64,000 nucleotides of DNA, from assembly GCA_017303675.1 (NCBI GenBank), contig JAFLBX010000001.1, positions 1,623,970-1,687,969 on the forward strand, given 5' to 3'. Position 1 is the first letter of the stretch. Each line of letters opens with the position of its first letter. Source of the DNA: Ignavibacteria bacterium (lineage in GTDB: Bacteria > Bacteroidota > Ignavibacteria > Tepidaquicellales > OLB5). The notes below the pieces were generated by a model. The model made no database searches. It was not told the DNA's origin and saw only the letters and a list, made by a program, of their open reading frames with translations. A program made the position numbers and the translations under genes. Positions 25,272 through 33,896 of this stretch are shown here, piece after piece.

Positions 25272-27059
25272 TTACTTTATCAACATCATTTTTTTGGTAT
25301 CGGTGAATTCACCGGCGGTAATTCTGTAGAAATATATTCCGCTGGTTAAATTTGAAGCGTTAAAATCATATGTGTAAAAACCGGCTTCCATATTTTCAGA
25401 AACAAGCTGAGAAACAACCTGCCCTAAAGTATTATATATATTTATTGTAACAAAAGAAGCCCTGGGGATCGCAAAGTTTATCTTTGTTTCAGGATTGAAC
25501 GGATTTGGGTAATTCTGCGATAAACTGAAAGACTGCGGAATTCCGTTTCCGTTATTGTTTATTCCTACAACCGGTGATACATTTGAACCATCATAGAATA
25601 TCCTGTTTTGGCCTGCTGCAACAAATGTAACGCCGCCACCGTATACATTAGCACCAGTCCTGAATCCGGATACATCAGGTGAGGTTGTAGTATTGGCATC
25701 TATATTTGTCGTAACAACGGTTCTTGAAGTAGGTGGTAATGTAAATGCTGAAGTATAAATGACAGTATCTACATTAGAAGAGCCTTTAGATACATATGAA
25801 ATTCTGTATGCACCCTGCTGTTCGCTGCATTCTATTCTTCCCCTGTCGCAATCATTCGGGAAGTTGGCAATTGCACCGAGATTAGGCCAGTAAGCGCCGG
25901 TTTCAGCAGTATAGTTATAGTTAATTTTTTTAACGCCGCCGGTAGTTTGTGTCCACATACAAGCCATTTCGTTCGTTTGCCTGTTTACTGCAATTTCCGG
26001 ATCAACTTCAGGATCTGAAGTTGCCTGAACATTGAACTGTGTCCATGAAGTGGCTGTTCCGAAATTTGCGAGCGCGATCCTGTTAAGCCTTAAGTTTGCA
26101 TTTGTAGGAGTAAGGTCATTGGTGAACACTACATAAATTGAATCATATGAAGCACCATGCCTGTAGTCAATATCAATATTAAAATCATTAAAAGTATTTC
26201 TGACAGAATCATGAGTCCATGCGAGGCCGCCATTCATTGATAATGCTGCTCTTAGCCCTATGCCGGCACCGGTACCGGAATTAACGTGCTGGTAAGCTAC
26301 ATACCACCAGGTTAGACCATAGCTCCAATAATAACTATCAGCTACAATTGAAGGATTCAAATGACCTCCGCCTGATGGAGTACTTATTATAGATACTACA
26401 TTCAATCCGCCGCCATTAGCATCATATACCAGCCAATAAAGATCTCCATCCAAGGATGACACTGTTGAAGTTCTGCAGGCAGCGAAACCGAGTTTAAAAG
26501 TGTTTGCCGAATCAGCTATGAAGAAATCAAATGAATGCCATTTGGTTGTGCCGCCGGGATTTATTGAAGCAATATATGCCCATGTTGCTCCCTGATCAGT
26601 TGATTTCATTACTCGGAGTGAGTCTCTGTTAGCAGAAATATATGCAATATATTTGTTGCCAAGTGAATCTACTTCCAGATCAAGACCAGCCTGTGTATTG
26701 TTTGCAGGCGGCTGGTATGCGGGTGCGTTATCAACAATAAAATCGCCTCCACCCCAATCACCTGTAAAAGGGGGCTGAATATGGTTTTCAATATTCAGAA
26801 ACGGTTTGTTTTCAATATTCTGATTGCCGGTAAATCTTTCAGGGAATTCCCTTAGAAGTCTATCCCTTAGTTGATTATACAATTGAACATTTCCGCTTCT
26901 TCTGGCTTCAACTTGTTGCCGCCATAAAACTGCGTATGGTGAGTTATCCTGTACAAATGATTGATCAGGAAAAGCTTCATTTTGGATGTTGTTTGATTGT
27001 GAATTTACGGATGTAATGCATAAAAACAAAACTATTAAAAATGAGAATATTGATTTCAT
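25272..27059 (-). CDS. Large secreted protein with T9SS type A sorting domain
   Basis: The 595-residue protein begins with a signal peptide ending near VNSQ. The middle (about 120-500) is rich in beta strands with repeated sialidase/BNR-like phrases (VMKSTDQGATWAYIAS, AALSMNGGLAWTHDS), suggesting a beta-propeller. The last 80 residues form the sorting domain, starting with QNYPNPFNPETKINF and ending with SGIYFYRITAGEFTDTKKMM. The domain is cut off during type IX secretion across the outer membrane. No enzyme motif was recognised. It is transcribed alone. Confidence 0.9.
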   Translation of the reverse strand: MKSIFSFLIVLFLCITSVNSQSNNIQNEAFPDQSFVQDNSPYAVLWRQQVEARRSGNVQLYNQLRDRLLREFPERFTGNQNIENKPFLNIENHIQPPFTGDWGGGDFIVDNAPAYQPPANNTQAGLDLEVDSLGNKYIAYISANRDSLRVMKSTDQGATWAYIASINPGGTTKWHSFDFFIADSANTFKLGFAACRTSTVSSLDGDLYWLVYDANGGGLNVVSIISTPSGGGHLNPSIVADSYYWSYGLTWWYVAYQHVNSGTGAGIGLRAALSMNGGLAWTHDSVRNTFNDFNIDIDYRHGASYDSIYVVFTNDLTPTNANLRLNRIALANFGTATSWTQFNVQATSDPEVDPEIAVNRQTNEMACMWTQTTGGVKKINYNYTAETGAYWPNLGAIANFPNDCDRGRIECSEQQGAYRISYVSKGSSNVDTVIYTSAFTLPPTSRTVVTTNIDANTTTSPDVSGFRTGANVYGGGVTFVAAGQNRIFYDGSNVSPVVGINNNGNGIPQSFSLSQNYPNPFNPETKINFAIPRASFVTINIYNTLGQVVSQLVSENMEAGFYTYDFNASNLTSGIYFYRITAGEFTDTKKMMLIK

Positions 27060-27179
27060 GAATGACTCCTTTAATTAATTAATGAATACTTTTCTAAACA
27101 TCAAGTTTATTTTTAAAATAAACAATTCTAATAATCATTCTTATATTAAATTGTTGAAATACAGTTGTTTCAAACGAAA

Positions 27180-27203
27180 AAGCCGGCATTAATAATGCCG
27201 GCT
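27180..27203 (-). terminator. Terminator of the small exported protein gene
   Basis: AAGCCGGCATTA/TAATGCCGGCTT is a perfect stem with a minimal loop. On the reverse strand it ends in CTTTTTCG, 24 bases past the stop of the 27228-27560 gene. Confidence 0.8.
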
Positions 27204-27227
27204 TGATAATTTATGAATTTACAGAAT

Positions 27228-27560
27228 TTATTTAGAAAGTGTGATCGAGGTAATGCTGCAAAGATCAACGCCTCTCATGTAATATTTATTCCCGTCATCT
27301 GCTGTGAATAAAATATCCCAGCTGCAATGTTCAGGATCAACACCTGTAAACGTGAAATCAAATGTTTCACCATCAAGTATCATATCTTTGGGAATAACAT
27401 CTGAACCCCAGTTATCAGAAGCACTGGGTGAAATGAAAACATCAACCAGTATCATACCGGTGTTGTTTGTCATAGAAAAATTCTGGTTCTGTGCATTAGC
27501 GCTCTGGCTGAAAATAAATAAACCGAGAACTGCAGCAAAAATTAAAAGTGATTTTTTCAA
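27228..27560 (-). CDS. Small exported protein of unknown function
   Basis: The start is TTG at 27560, preceded by GGAGGAAAA, a near-perfect ribosome site. The signal peptide is MKKSLLIFAAVLGLFIFSQS with a cut near ANAQ. The mature part (about 85 residues) includes NNTGMILVDVFISPS, WGSDVIP and a Cys pair (CSWDILF and VDLCSI). This resembles a family of small periplasmic proteins with a WG...C pattern whose role is unknown. It is monocistronic. Confidence 0.75.
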   Translation of the reverse strand: MKKSLLIFAAVLGLFIFSQSANAQNQNFSMTNNTGMILVDVFISPSASDNWGSDVIPKDMILDGETFDFTFTGVDPEHCSWDILFTADDGNKYYMRGVDLCSITSITLSK

Positions 27561-27857
27561 TTTTCCTCCTTTAGGAATTTTTTTTGGAACGTGAAAATAA
27601 CATAATGCCGGTAATAAAGCAATAATATTTTAAATGTATGATATTTAGATCATAATAAATATTTAACAGTCGGAAATCGACAAATTTTGCTAAAATAAAT
27701 GAAAATTCCCGTAAAAATGAAAGAAATAGCATTTCCACATTCGACATTTGCAATAATTTTTCTTTTACATATGGGATTTTGATATTGTATTTTTGAATAG
27801 TTAAGGTGAACCAACTTAACACAGCAGTATCTTAAAGCTTCAAGTATGACCCCCTAA
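27561..27857. other. AT-rich gap without a recognisable gene
   Basis: This is the first half of the 517-base gap before lpdA. An open frame of 83 codons on the reverse strand has no ribosome site and a biased, low-complexity translation (many I, L, F, Y), so I do not call it. I see no RNA gene or terminator here. Confidence 0.5.
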
Positions 27858-27859
27858 AC

Positions 27860-27929
27860 CCCTCCTGTGTATCCGGAAAGTATACGCCTTGTTAGATAGA
27901 GCGAAGAAAAGAAGGAAAAACAGGAGGGT
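27860..27929. repeat. Small element with 9-bp inverted ends
   Basis: CCCTCCTGT (27860-27868) and ACAGGAGGG (27920-27928) are perfect inverted repeats around about 50 bases of purine-rich DNA. The motif resembles the CCCTCC/GGAGGG words near 22.9 kb. No target duplication is clear. Confidence 0.4.
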
Positions 27930-27971
27930 ATTTTATTTTATCCGCTTACAATGATAATTCAGGTATAATTA

Positions 27972-28008
27972 ACTCAATTGAGTAAATCGGTTTAAATATG
28001 TATTTTTG
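27972..28008 (+). promoter_or_regulatory. lpdA promoter with overlapping palindromic operator
   Basis: TTG (27978-27980), a 20-base spacer and TATTTTTG (28001-28008) form a Bacteroidota-style promoter. The perfect palindrome ACTCAATTGAGT (27972-27983) covers the -33 element. This is where a repressor would block polymerase. The lpdA start is 70 bases downstream. Confidence 0.55.
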
Positions 28009-28077
28009 CTGATACCATCAGAAAATTAATCAATAAATTATATATATTTTCCCAAAACAAGGGAAACAGGATAAAAA

Positions 28078-29502
28078 ATGGCAAAAACAGAATTTGATGT
28101 TGTTGTTCTGGGTGGCGGTGTTGGAGGATATTCAGCAGCTATCCGCGCATCGCAGCTAGGCTTAAAAACAGCGCTTGTTGAAACAGCAAGGCTTGGGGGA
28201 ATTTGTCTTAACTGGGGCTGTATTCCTTCAAAATCTTTACTTAAAGCCGCCGAAGTTATGCATATGATGAAAAAGTCCAAAGAATTCGGGATAACAACAA
28301 GCGGTGTTGAGTTTGATTTTGCAGCAGTTGTGAAACGTTCACGTGATGTTGCCGATAAATCAGAAAAAGGCGTGCAATATCTCATGAAGAAGAACAAGAT
28401 CACAAATATTTCCGGGTACGGTAAATTAAAAAAACATGCAGGCGGTACCCTGATAGAAGTTTATAACGGTGATAAAGTAACTGAAGAACTTGTGGCAAAG
28501 CATACTATTGTAGCTACAGGCTCAAGAGCGCGCTCGTTCCCCGGTATGAATGTTGATGGCAAGCGTGTACTTTCTTTCATGGAAGGAATAGTGCTTGATA
28601 AACAGCCTGAGAGCGTTACAATTATAGGCGCAGGCGCTATCGGAATGGAATTCGCATATTTCTGGAATGCCTTCGGCGCAAAAGTTACGGTAGTGGAAAT
28701 GCTGGACCAGCCGCTGCCAATGGAAGATAAGGAAATGAGCGATGTTGTTGGCAGGGAATACAGGAAAATGGGAATTAATGTTATGACAGGAACAAAGGTA
28801 GAAAGCATTACAGTAGAAAAAACCGCTCCGAACAGCAAGACAGAAAAAGTTATTACAAAAGTCAGCGGCAAAAATAATGCTGAAATTGAAAGTGATATCG
28901 CACTTGTGGCTGTTGGATTTGCCGGCAATGTTGAAGGTTTCGGACTTGAAGAGCTTGGTGTAAATGTTGAAAAAGGATTTATTAAGGTAGATAGTGATTA
29001 TAAAACCAATGTTGATGGTGTTTACGCAATTGGTGATGTTAACGGTCCGCCATGGCTTGCTCATGTTGCTGCCGCTGAAGGAATAAACTGCGCAGAAAAA
29101 ATTGCGGGTCACCATGTACCTGATGTAGATTACAACTGCATACCTGCAGTAACATTTTGCCAGCCGCAGGTTGCCTCGGTGGGTATGACAGAAAAGAAAG
29201 CTAAAGAGCTTGGTTATGAAGTTAAGATCGGTAAGTTCCCGTTCAGCGCCAGCGGTAAAGCAAGGGCAGTTGGCGAAACTGCCGGACTTGTTAAGCTGAT
29301 ATTTGACGCTAAGTACGGTGAATTATTAGGCGCACATATTTGCGGAAATGAAGCAAGTGAGCTTATTGCAGAAATTACGCTGGGAAAATCACTTGAAGCT
29401 ACTTACGAGCAGATAGTAAGAACAGTACATGCGCACCCCACACTTGCAGAAGCAATAATGGAAGCAGCCGCTGATGCATACGGTGAGGCGATAAATATTT
29501 GA
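28078..29502 (+). CDS. lpdA: Dihydrolipoyl dehydrogenase
   Basis: The E3 enzyme reoxidises lipoamide in 2-oxoacid dehydrogenase and glycine cleavage complexes with FAD and NAD. FAD motif GGGVGG (12-17), the redox disulfide Cys43/Cys48 in GGICLNWGCIPSKS, NAD motif IIGAGAIGMEF and the C-terminal dimer motif HAHPTLAE (His451, His453, Glu458) are all present. Length 474 is standard. No E1 or E2 genes are nearby, so it probably serves several complexes. An array of heptamers starts at the stop codon. Confidence 0.96.
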   Translation: MAKTEFDVVVLGGGVGGYSAAIRASQLGLKTALVETARLGGICLNWGCIPSKSLLKAAEVMHMMKKSKEFGITTSGVEFDFAAVVKRSRDVADKSEKGVQYLMKKNKITNISGYGKLKKHAGGTLIEVYNGDKVTEELVAKHTIVATGSRARSFPGMNVDGKRVLSFMEGIVLDKQPESVTIIGAGAIGMEFAYFWNAFGAKVTVVEMLDQPLPMEDKEMSDVVGREYRKMGINVMTGTKVESITVEKTAPNSKTEKVITKVSGKNNAEIESDIALVAVGFAGNVEGFGLEELGVNVEKGFIKVDSDYKTNVDGVYAIGDVNGPPWLAHVAAAEGINCAEKIAGHHVPDVDYNCIPAVTFCQPQVASVGMTEKKAKELGYEVKIGKFPFSASGKARAVGETAGLVKLIFDAKYGELLGAHICGNEASELIAEITLGKSLEATYEQIVRTVHAHPTLAEAIMEAAADAYGEAINI

Positions 29503-29535
29503 TTTCGGAATTGGGATTTTTGATTTTGGATTTAT
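29501..29535. repeat. Heptamer-period array at the lpdA 3' end
   Basis: Units GATTTCG, GAATTGG, GATTTTT, GATTTTG, GATTTAT run from the lpdA TGA stop codon. All five start with GA and keep the 7-nt step. Confidence 0.65.
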
Positions 29536-29582
29536 AAATAAAAATTTAATAAAAAAATCTGAGTTATCGAATGATCAATGAG

Positions 29583-29603
29583 ATCCTTCGCTTCGCTCAG
29601 GAT
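29583..29603. repeat. Dispersed hairpin word ATCCT...AGGAT
   Basis: ATCCTTCGCTTCGCTCAGGA-T is a stem of ATCCT/AGGAT around a CGCTTCGCTC core. It ends 15 bases before the peroxiredoxin start. As far as I know the same word recurs in intergenic regions of many environmental genomes. It lies in an upstream in-frame extension of the peroxiredoxin frame, which is why that extension is not accepted. Confidence 0.5.
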
Positions 29604-29618
29604 AAAAGGGAGTTTAAA

Positions 29619-30098
29619 ATGGCATTAAAAGTCGGAGATAAAGCACCGGATTTCACATTACCATCATTTACACCATCTGCGGAGCTTGCACAGATATCAC
29701 TTGGTGATTACAAAGGTAAAAATGTTGTATTGTTATTTTTTCCGCAGGCATTCACAGGCGTTTGCACAACAGAAATGTGTACAATGAGCGATAACTTCAA
29801 CGCTTACCAGGGAATGAATGCTGAAATTCTTGGTATCAGTGTTGACGGAACATTTGTTCAGAAAGCATTTGCAGAAAAGAACGGAATTAAAATTCCGCTG
29901 CTCAGCGATTTCAACAAGGAAGTTATCAGGAAATATGATGTAGTACAGGCAGAATTCGCACACGGTCAGAAGGAAACAGCACAGAGAGCAGTTTACCTGA
30001 TAGATAAAGACGGTGTTATAAAATATGTTGAAGTTACAGAAAACCCGGGTGTGCAGGTGAATTTTGACGCACTCAAAAACGCAGCTGCAGGGTTGTAA
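29619..30098 (+). CDS. Peroxiredoxin (AhpE/Prx5-like)
   Basis: The start at 29619 (MALKVGDKAPDF) follows GGGAG; the longer frame from 29571 reads through a dispersed repeat. The thioredoxin-like fold holds the peroxidatic Cys49 in FPQAFTGVCTTEMC, with a second Cys54 five residues on. It reduces hydrogen peroxide or organic peroxides, using a thioredoxin-type donor. A Bcp-type peroxiredoxin gene follows after 147 bases, so this is a small peroxide-defence pair next to lpdA. Confidence 0.92.
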   Translation: MALKVGDKAPDFTLPSFTPSAELAQISLGDYKGKNVVLLFFPQAFTGVCTTEMCTMSDNFNAYQGMNAEILGISVDGTFVQKAFAEKNGIKIPLLSDFNKEVIRKYDVVQAEFAHGQKETAQRAVYLIDKDGVIKYVEVTENPGVQVNFDALKNAAAGL

Positions 30099-30109
30099 AA
30101 ATCTTTTTT

Positions 30110-30172
30110 TGCGGGCTAGCGCAGCAATCTCATTATCTAAAAGATTGCCACGCTCACTTTGTTCGCTCGCAA
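30110..30172. repeat. Dispersed hairpin words between the two peroxiredoxin genes
   Basis: GCAATCT...AGATTGC forms a stem (about 30124-30148), flanked by TTTGCGGGC and GCTCGCAAAA, which also face each other. The pattern matches the hairpin words in other gaps of this window. Confidence 0.5.
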
Positions 30173-30199
30173 AATAATATTGAATTCTAAATAAATTTC

Positions 30200-30225
30200 C
30201 AACAAGGGGCAAATGCCCCTTGTTG
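30200..30225 (+). terminator. Strong hairpin before bcp, probable terminator
   Basis: CAACAAGGGGC pairs perfectly with GCCCCTTGTTG across AAAT, and TTTATT follows. It ends 20 bases before the bcp start and would separate the two peroxiredoxin transcripts. Confidence 0.7.
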
Positions 30226-30245
30226 TTTATTAAAAGGAGAGTAAA

Positions 30246-30698
30246 ATGTTAAAAGTTGGAGATAAAGCACCGGAATTCAGCCTGATCGGTGATAACGGTG
30301 AGAAAATTTCCCTGAAGGATTACAAAGGTAAAAAAGTAGTGCTCTATTTTTATCCCAAAGATATGACAAGCGGCTGCACTCAGGAAGCATGTGATTTCAG
30401 GGATAGTATAAAAAAGTTTGAAAAAAAGAATACTGTTGTTATAGGCGTATCGCCTGATGATACAAAAAGCCATAACAAGTTCAAGGATAAATACGGGCTT
30501 CCGTTCACTTTGCTGAGCGATGAAACAAAAGAAATGCTGAATGATTACGGTGTTTGGCAGGAAAAAAGTATGTACGGCAGGAAGTATATGGGAGTTGTAA
30601 GGACTACATTCATTATTGATGAAAAGGGAAAAATTGAAAAAATATATGATAAGGTGAAAGTACCGGGTCATATAGAAGAAATTCTTAAAGAAATATAG
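30246..30698 (+). CDS. bcp: Thioredoxin-dependent thiol peroxidase (Bcp/PrxQ)
   Basis: The 150-residue protein opens with LKVGDKAPEFSLIGDNG and has the PrxQ site FYPKDMTSGCTQEACDFRD. Peroxidatic Cys44 and resolving Cys49 are five residues apart on one helix. VVRTTFIIDEKGKI and the final HIEEILKEI fit Bcp. It reduces peroxides in the cytoplasm. AAGGAGAGT lies before the ATG. Confidence 0.96.
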   Translation: MLKVGDKAPEFSLIGDNGEKISLKDYKGKKVVLYFYPKDMTSGCTQEACDFRDSIKKFEKKNTVVIGVSPDDTKSHNKFKDKYGLPFTLLSDETKEMLNDYGVWQEKSMYGRKYMGVVRTTFIIDEKGKIEKIYDKVKVPGHIEEILKEI

Positions 30699-30758
30699 TT
30701 GTTTTTTTAATAGTTTAGATGTTATATTGCAAACATTCATTAACCAAAATCCAAACAA

Positions 30759-31160
30759 ATGAAAAACAACGTACTGGCAGTTATTATGTTGGCAGCAATT
30801 TTTACTTCGATCAGTTTTTTCCAGGCTTGCAACGTTTCAACAGCAAATCTTTCTGATGTGAAGCTGTGTACAGAAAAAACTGATGCCGGATGTTCATCTG
30901 ATGCATCAACATTTCCTGTAACTTCAGCAGCTGTTTATTGTTCAGCAGTTTTGAAAAATGCACCTACCGGTACAAAAGTAACTTTTGAATGGAAACATGA
31001 CGGCAAAGAGCTTGGTCATGCGGATGTTGAATCAACCGGCGGTTCAGTTATTGGAAATATGAATATCAATGGTGCTCTTGAGCCCGGAAAATATTCAGTT
31101 ACCGTAAAATTGAATTCAGATAATTCAACTCCAATTACAAAAGAATTTACTCTGGAATAA
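30759..31160 (+). CDS. Small lipoprotein of unknown function
   Basis: A signal peptide with lipobox FFQAC (Cys24) leads to a mature protein of about 110 residues. Two further cysteines (LCTEKTDAGC) lie near the N-terminus, with another in VYCSAVL. The second half looks like one Ig-like or Big-type beta-sandwich (TKVTFEWKHDGKELG and PGKYSVTVKLN). It ends in a terminator and appears monocistronic. I recognise no family. Confidence 0.7.
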   Translation: MKNNVLAVIMLAAIFTSISFFQACNVSTANLSDVKLCTEKTDAGCSSDASTFPVTSAAVYCSAVLKNAPTGTKVTFEWKHDGKELGHADVESTGGSVIGNMNINGALEPGKYSVTVKLNSDNSTPITKEFTLE

Positions 31161-31182
31161 TTTTAAGCATAAATAAATTACT

Positions 31183-31212
31183 AAAAGCCATTCAAACTGA
31201 ATGGCTTTTTTT
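31183..31212 (+). terminator. Terminator of the small lipoprotein gene
   Basis: AAAAGCCATTCA pairs perfectly with TGAATGGCTTTT, followed by a T run. Confidence 0.92.
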
Positions 31213-31283
31213 ATTTATATTTTTCTATTTTTCAATAAATAACAAACCATTATCTTTGCCGATACATCTAAATTACAATATTT

Positions 31284-32855
31284 ATGGCAGATACTGAAAG
31301 AAAAGAAAAATTTATCCAATCAATAAATGAGGGATATACCTTTAAAGGCGAAACTATTACCCTTGGCGCAGCTATACTTGATAAAGAAGTTTTAACAGGC
31401 ACACATATTAAGCTGCCGCTGAAAACCATGAACAGGCATGGCCTTATAGCAGGGGCAACTGGTACAGGTAAAACTAAAACACTTCAGCTTATCACTGAAT
31501 CACTTGCGGCAAAAAGTGTACCGGTTGTTGTAATGGATATTAAAGGTGACTTGAGCGGTGTTGCCAAACCGGGTATATCAAATCCTAAAATTGATGAGCG
31601 TATGCAGCACATCGGGCTTCAGTGGAATCCCGAAGGAAATACAATAGAATTTCTTACTATCTCAGCGGAAAAGGGTACAAGGCTAAGGGCAACAACTTCT
31701 GAATTCGGTCCGGTATTGTTTTCGAGGATGCTTGAGCTCAATGAAACACAGTCCAGCCTTGTTTCAGTTATTTTTAAATACAGCGATGATAAACAGCTCC
31801 CCCTGCTTGACCTGGCAGATATGAAGCGCTTGCTTCAGTATATACAGGAAGAAGGCAAAGCGGAATTTGAAGCTTCATATGGAAAAGTATCATCAAGCTC
31901 GCTGGGAATAATATTAAGAAAAATAGTTGAGCTTGAACAGCAGGGAGCGAACCAGTTCTTCGGAGAAAGGTCTTTTGAAGCTGAAGACCTTGCCCGGTGC
32001 GACAGCAACGGCAGGGGAGTAATTTCTGTTATCAGGCTTATCGATATGCAGCAAAAGCCAAAGCTCTTTTCAACTTTTTTATTAAGCCTGCTTGCAGAAA
32101 TTTACGCAACTTTCCCGGAAGAAGGTGATTTAGACCAGCCAAAACTTGTAATTTTTATTGATGAAGCTCATTTACTTTTTAATGAAGCAAGTGATGCATT
32201 ATTGAGCCAGATAGAAAGTATCATCAAACTAATTAGATCCAAAGGTGTCGGAATATTTTTCTGCACACAAAACCCGAATGATATACCTAATGTTGTGTTA
32301 AGCCAGTTAGGTATGAAAGTTCAGCACGCGCTTCGCGCATTTACCGCCAAAGATAGAAAAGATATCAAATTGATCTCTGAAAATTACCCGATGAGTGAAT
32401 ATTATGATATTGATGACCTGCTAACCAGTATGGGGATCGGTGAAGCAGCAGTAACAGTGCTTAGCGAAAAAGGGAATCCGACCCCGCTTGCAGCAACGCT
32501 GCTCTGCGCTCCGCGCTCAAGGATGGATATTTTAACTCCCGCCGAAATTGATGAAATAATTTCAGGTTCTAAAATAGCAGCTAAGTATAACGAGGTAATT
32601 GACAGGGAAAGCGCTCTGGAAATACTAAATAAAAAAATTGAAGAGCATGCCACTGAACAGCAGAAGGAAGAAGCGGAGAAAGTTGAAGCCAAGACTAAAT
32701 CAGGTAAGACAGAAAAGAGTACAGTTGAAAAAGTATTGACCAGTACAACAGCAAAACAAGTTGGCAGGACAGTTGCGAGAGAGGTCACCCGGGGATTGCT
32801 GGGAATATTAGGAATTGGCGGTACAAGGACGAAGAAAAAATCAAGCTGGTTTTGA
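31284..32855 (+). CDS. HerA/VirB4-like ATPase (DUF853 family)
   Basis: The 523-residue protein has Walker A GATGTGKT (57-64), a Walker B VIFIDEAHLLF near 288 and the DUF853 opening NRHGLIAGATGTGKTKT. The last 60 residues are charged and lysine-rich, ending in KKKSSWF. DUF853 proteins are related to the HerA DNA-translocating ATPase, and their role is poorly known. No NurA nuclease gene lies nearby, so the classic HerA-NurA pair is absent. TATCTTTG at 31251 could be its -7 element, without a clear -33. Confidence 0.9.
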   Translation: MADTERKEKFIQSINEGYTFKGETITLGAAILDKEVLTGTHIKLPLKTMNRHGLIAGATGTGKTKTLQLITESLAAKSVPVVVMDIKGDLSGVAKPGISNPKIDERMQHIGLQWNPEGNTIEFLTISAEKGTRLRATTSEFGPVLFSRMLELNETQSSLVSVIFKYSDDKQLPLLDLADMKRLLQYIQEEGKAEFEASYGKVSSSSLGIILRKIVELEQQGANQFFGERSFEAEDLARCDSNGRGVISVIRLIDMQQKPKLFSTFLLSLLAEIYATFPEEGDLDQPKLVIFIDEAHLLFNEASDALLSQIESIIKLIRSKGVGIFFCTQNPNDIPNVVLSQLGMKVQHALRAFTAKDRKDIKLISENYPMSEYYDIDDLLTSMGIGEAAVTVLSEKGNPTPLAATLLCAPRSRMDILTPAEIDEIISGSKIAAKYNEVIDRESALEILNKKIEEHATEQQKEEAEKVEAKTKSGKTEKSTVEKVLTSTTAKQVGRTVAREVTRGLLGILGIGGTRTKKKSSWF

Positions 32856-32867
32856 CCCAATTCTGAG

Positions 32868-32896
32868 GAGCTTCAGCGACGAAGAATCTCATGGAT
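32868..32896. repeat. Dispersed hairpin word (ATTCTGAGG...GAAGAAT)
   Basis: ATTCT and AGAAT face each other around GAGGAGCTTCAGCGACGA, directly after the HerA-like gene. The word resembles a repeat that I recall from many uncultured bacterial genomes. Confidence 0.4.
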
Positions 32897-32983
32897 AAAA
32901 CATTAATTGTAGCTATATATTTATTCAGTCGATACATTGAAAAGAATTATGCCCTCCAATAATACTTTAGAAGGGCATTTTAT

Positions 32984-33826
32984 ATGAATGAATTAAGCAA
33001 ACAAAGACTTAAACAAGCTCAGAAAAACCTGGAATTATTCGCTCAGCTTGATATTCGTGCCGCCGCTGTTACAGGTTCAGCTGCAAAAGGATATGCCGAT
33101 GATAATTCAGATATTGATACGATAGTTATGCTGAACAGCCCTATGACTAAAGGTGAGTTTGATAAGATCATTAACGATGCTAAAGCATCAGGAGGTGATT
33201 TTTATCACGGCTCACCTGAAGAAGGATTTGCCGTATATTATTACATAGATGGCGTAAGGTGTGATTTCGGTTTCGGGCATTACAGCGAAACTGAAACTCT
33301 GATTAATGAAATGATTGAAAAGCCTGAAGTTGACCTGACAAAACATCTTATGATATCAGGTCTTTTAGATGGTTATATTTTGAAAGATTCTGCCTGGCTG
33401 GCTGCCCTTTTAAAAAAAGCTGAAGAGAACTTTCCAAAAGAGCTGCAGGTTATTATGGTGGAGCATTTTAAAAAATTCCATCCAGAATGGGCTATTGAAA
33501 AGATGACGATTGGCAGGGGCGATCTTCTGTATTATTACGAATCAATTGTTGAAATGACCGGTAACATAATCGGAATTCTTTGCGGACTTAATAAATATTA
33601 CCATCCCGGCAAGTTAAAAGGAGTTGAACATACTATCGAGAAGATGAAAATTAAACCCCGGGATTTTATAAACAGGTATAAATTTGTTTTATCCGCTGAA
33701 AAATCCGAAGCATTAAAGGAGATGTTCAACCTGGTGAGGGAAACATTTGATCTGATAGATAAAAACTTGCCCGAAGTTAGTACAGCCCGTTCAAGAAATA
33801 TTTTAGAAATGATATTGAGGAAGTAA
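32984..33826 (+). CDS. Nucleotidyltransferase-domain protein
   Basis: The N-terminal half carries the polymerase-beta-like motif GSAAKGYADDNSDID (Gly31-Ser32, Asp43 and Asp45), the nucleotide and metal site of small nucleotidyltransferases. The C-terminal half is helical, as in aminoglycoside-adenylyltransferase-type or DUF4037 proteins (EHFKKFHPEWAIEKM, KLKGVEHTIEKMK). The substrate is unknown. AGAAGGGC precedes the start. It is not obviously a toxin-antitoxin MNT partner, as no HEPN gene is adjacent. Confidence 0.8.
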   Translation: MNELSKQRLKQAQKNLELFAQLDIRAAAVTGSAAKGYADDNSDIDTIVMLNSPMTKGEFDKIINDAKASGGDFYHGSPEEGFAVYYYIDGVRCDFGFGHYSETETLINEMIEKPEVDLTKHLMISGLLDGYILKDSAWLAALLKKAEENFPKELQVIMVEHFKKFHPEWAIEKMTIGRGDLLYYYESIVEMTGNIIGILCGLNKYYHPGKLKGVEHTIEKMKIKPRDFINRYKFVLSAEKSEALKEMFNLVRETFDLIDKNLPEVSTARSRNILEMILRK

Positions 33827-33841
33827 AAATTGCAGATTTAG

Positions 33842-33849
33842 TATTTTTG
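33842..33849 (+). promoter_or_regulatory. Possible -7 element for the DUF192 gene
   Basis: TATTTTTG matches TANNTTTG exactly, 48 bases before the DUF192 start, but I find no TTG at the expected distance upstream. Confidence 0.3.
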
Positions 33850-33896
33850 CAATACACAGAAAGTAATAAAGAATTTTGGAATATTGAATGTAATAT

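Noticed and set aside
27571-27822. An 83-codon reverse-strand frame in the gap before lpdA
   Set aside because: No ribosome site, AT-driven composition (I, L, F, Y) and no recognisable domain.
29571-29618. A longer start for the AhpE-like peroxiredoxin at 29571
   Set aside because: The extra residues (LRFAQDKRE) come from the dispersed ATCCT hairpin word, and GGGAG supports 29619.
28522-30758. Long antisense frames over lpdA, the peroxiredoxin gene and bcp
   Set aside because: They lie opposite clearly conserved genes with intact motifs, and their translations are Cys/His/Phe-rich shadows.
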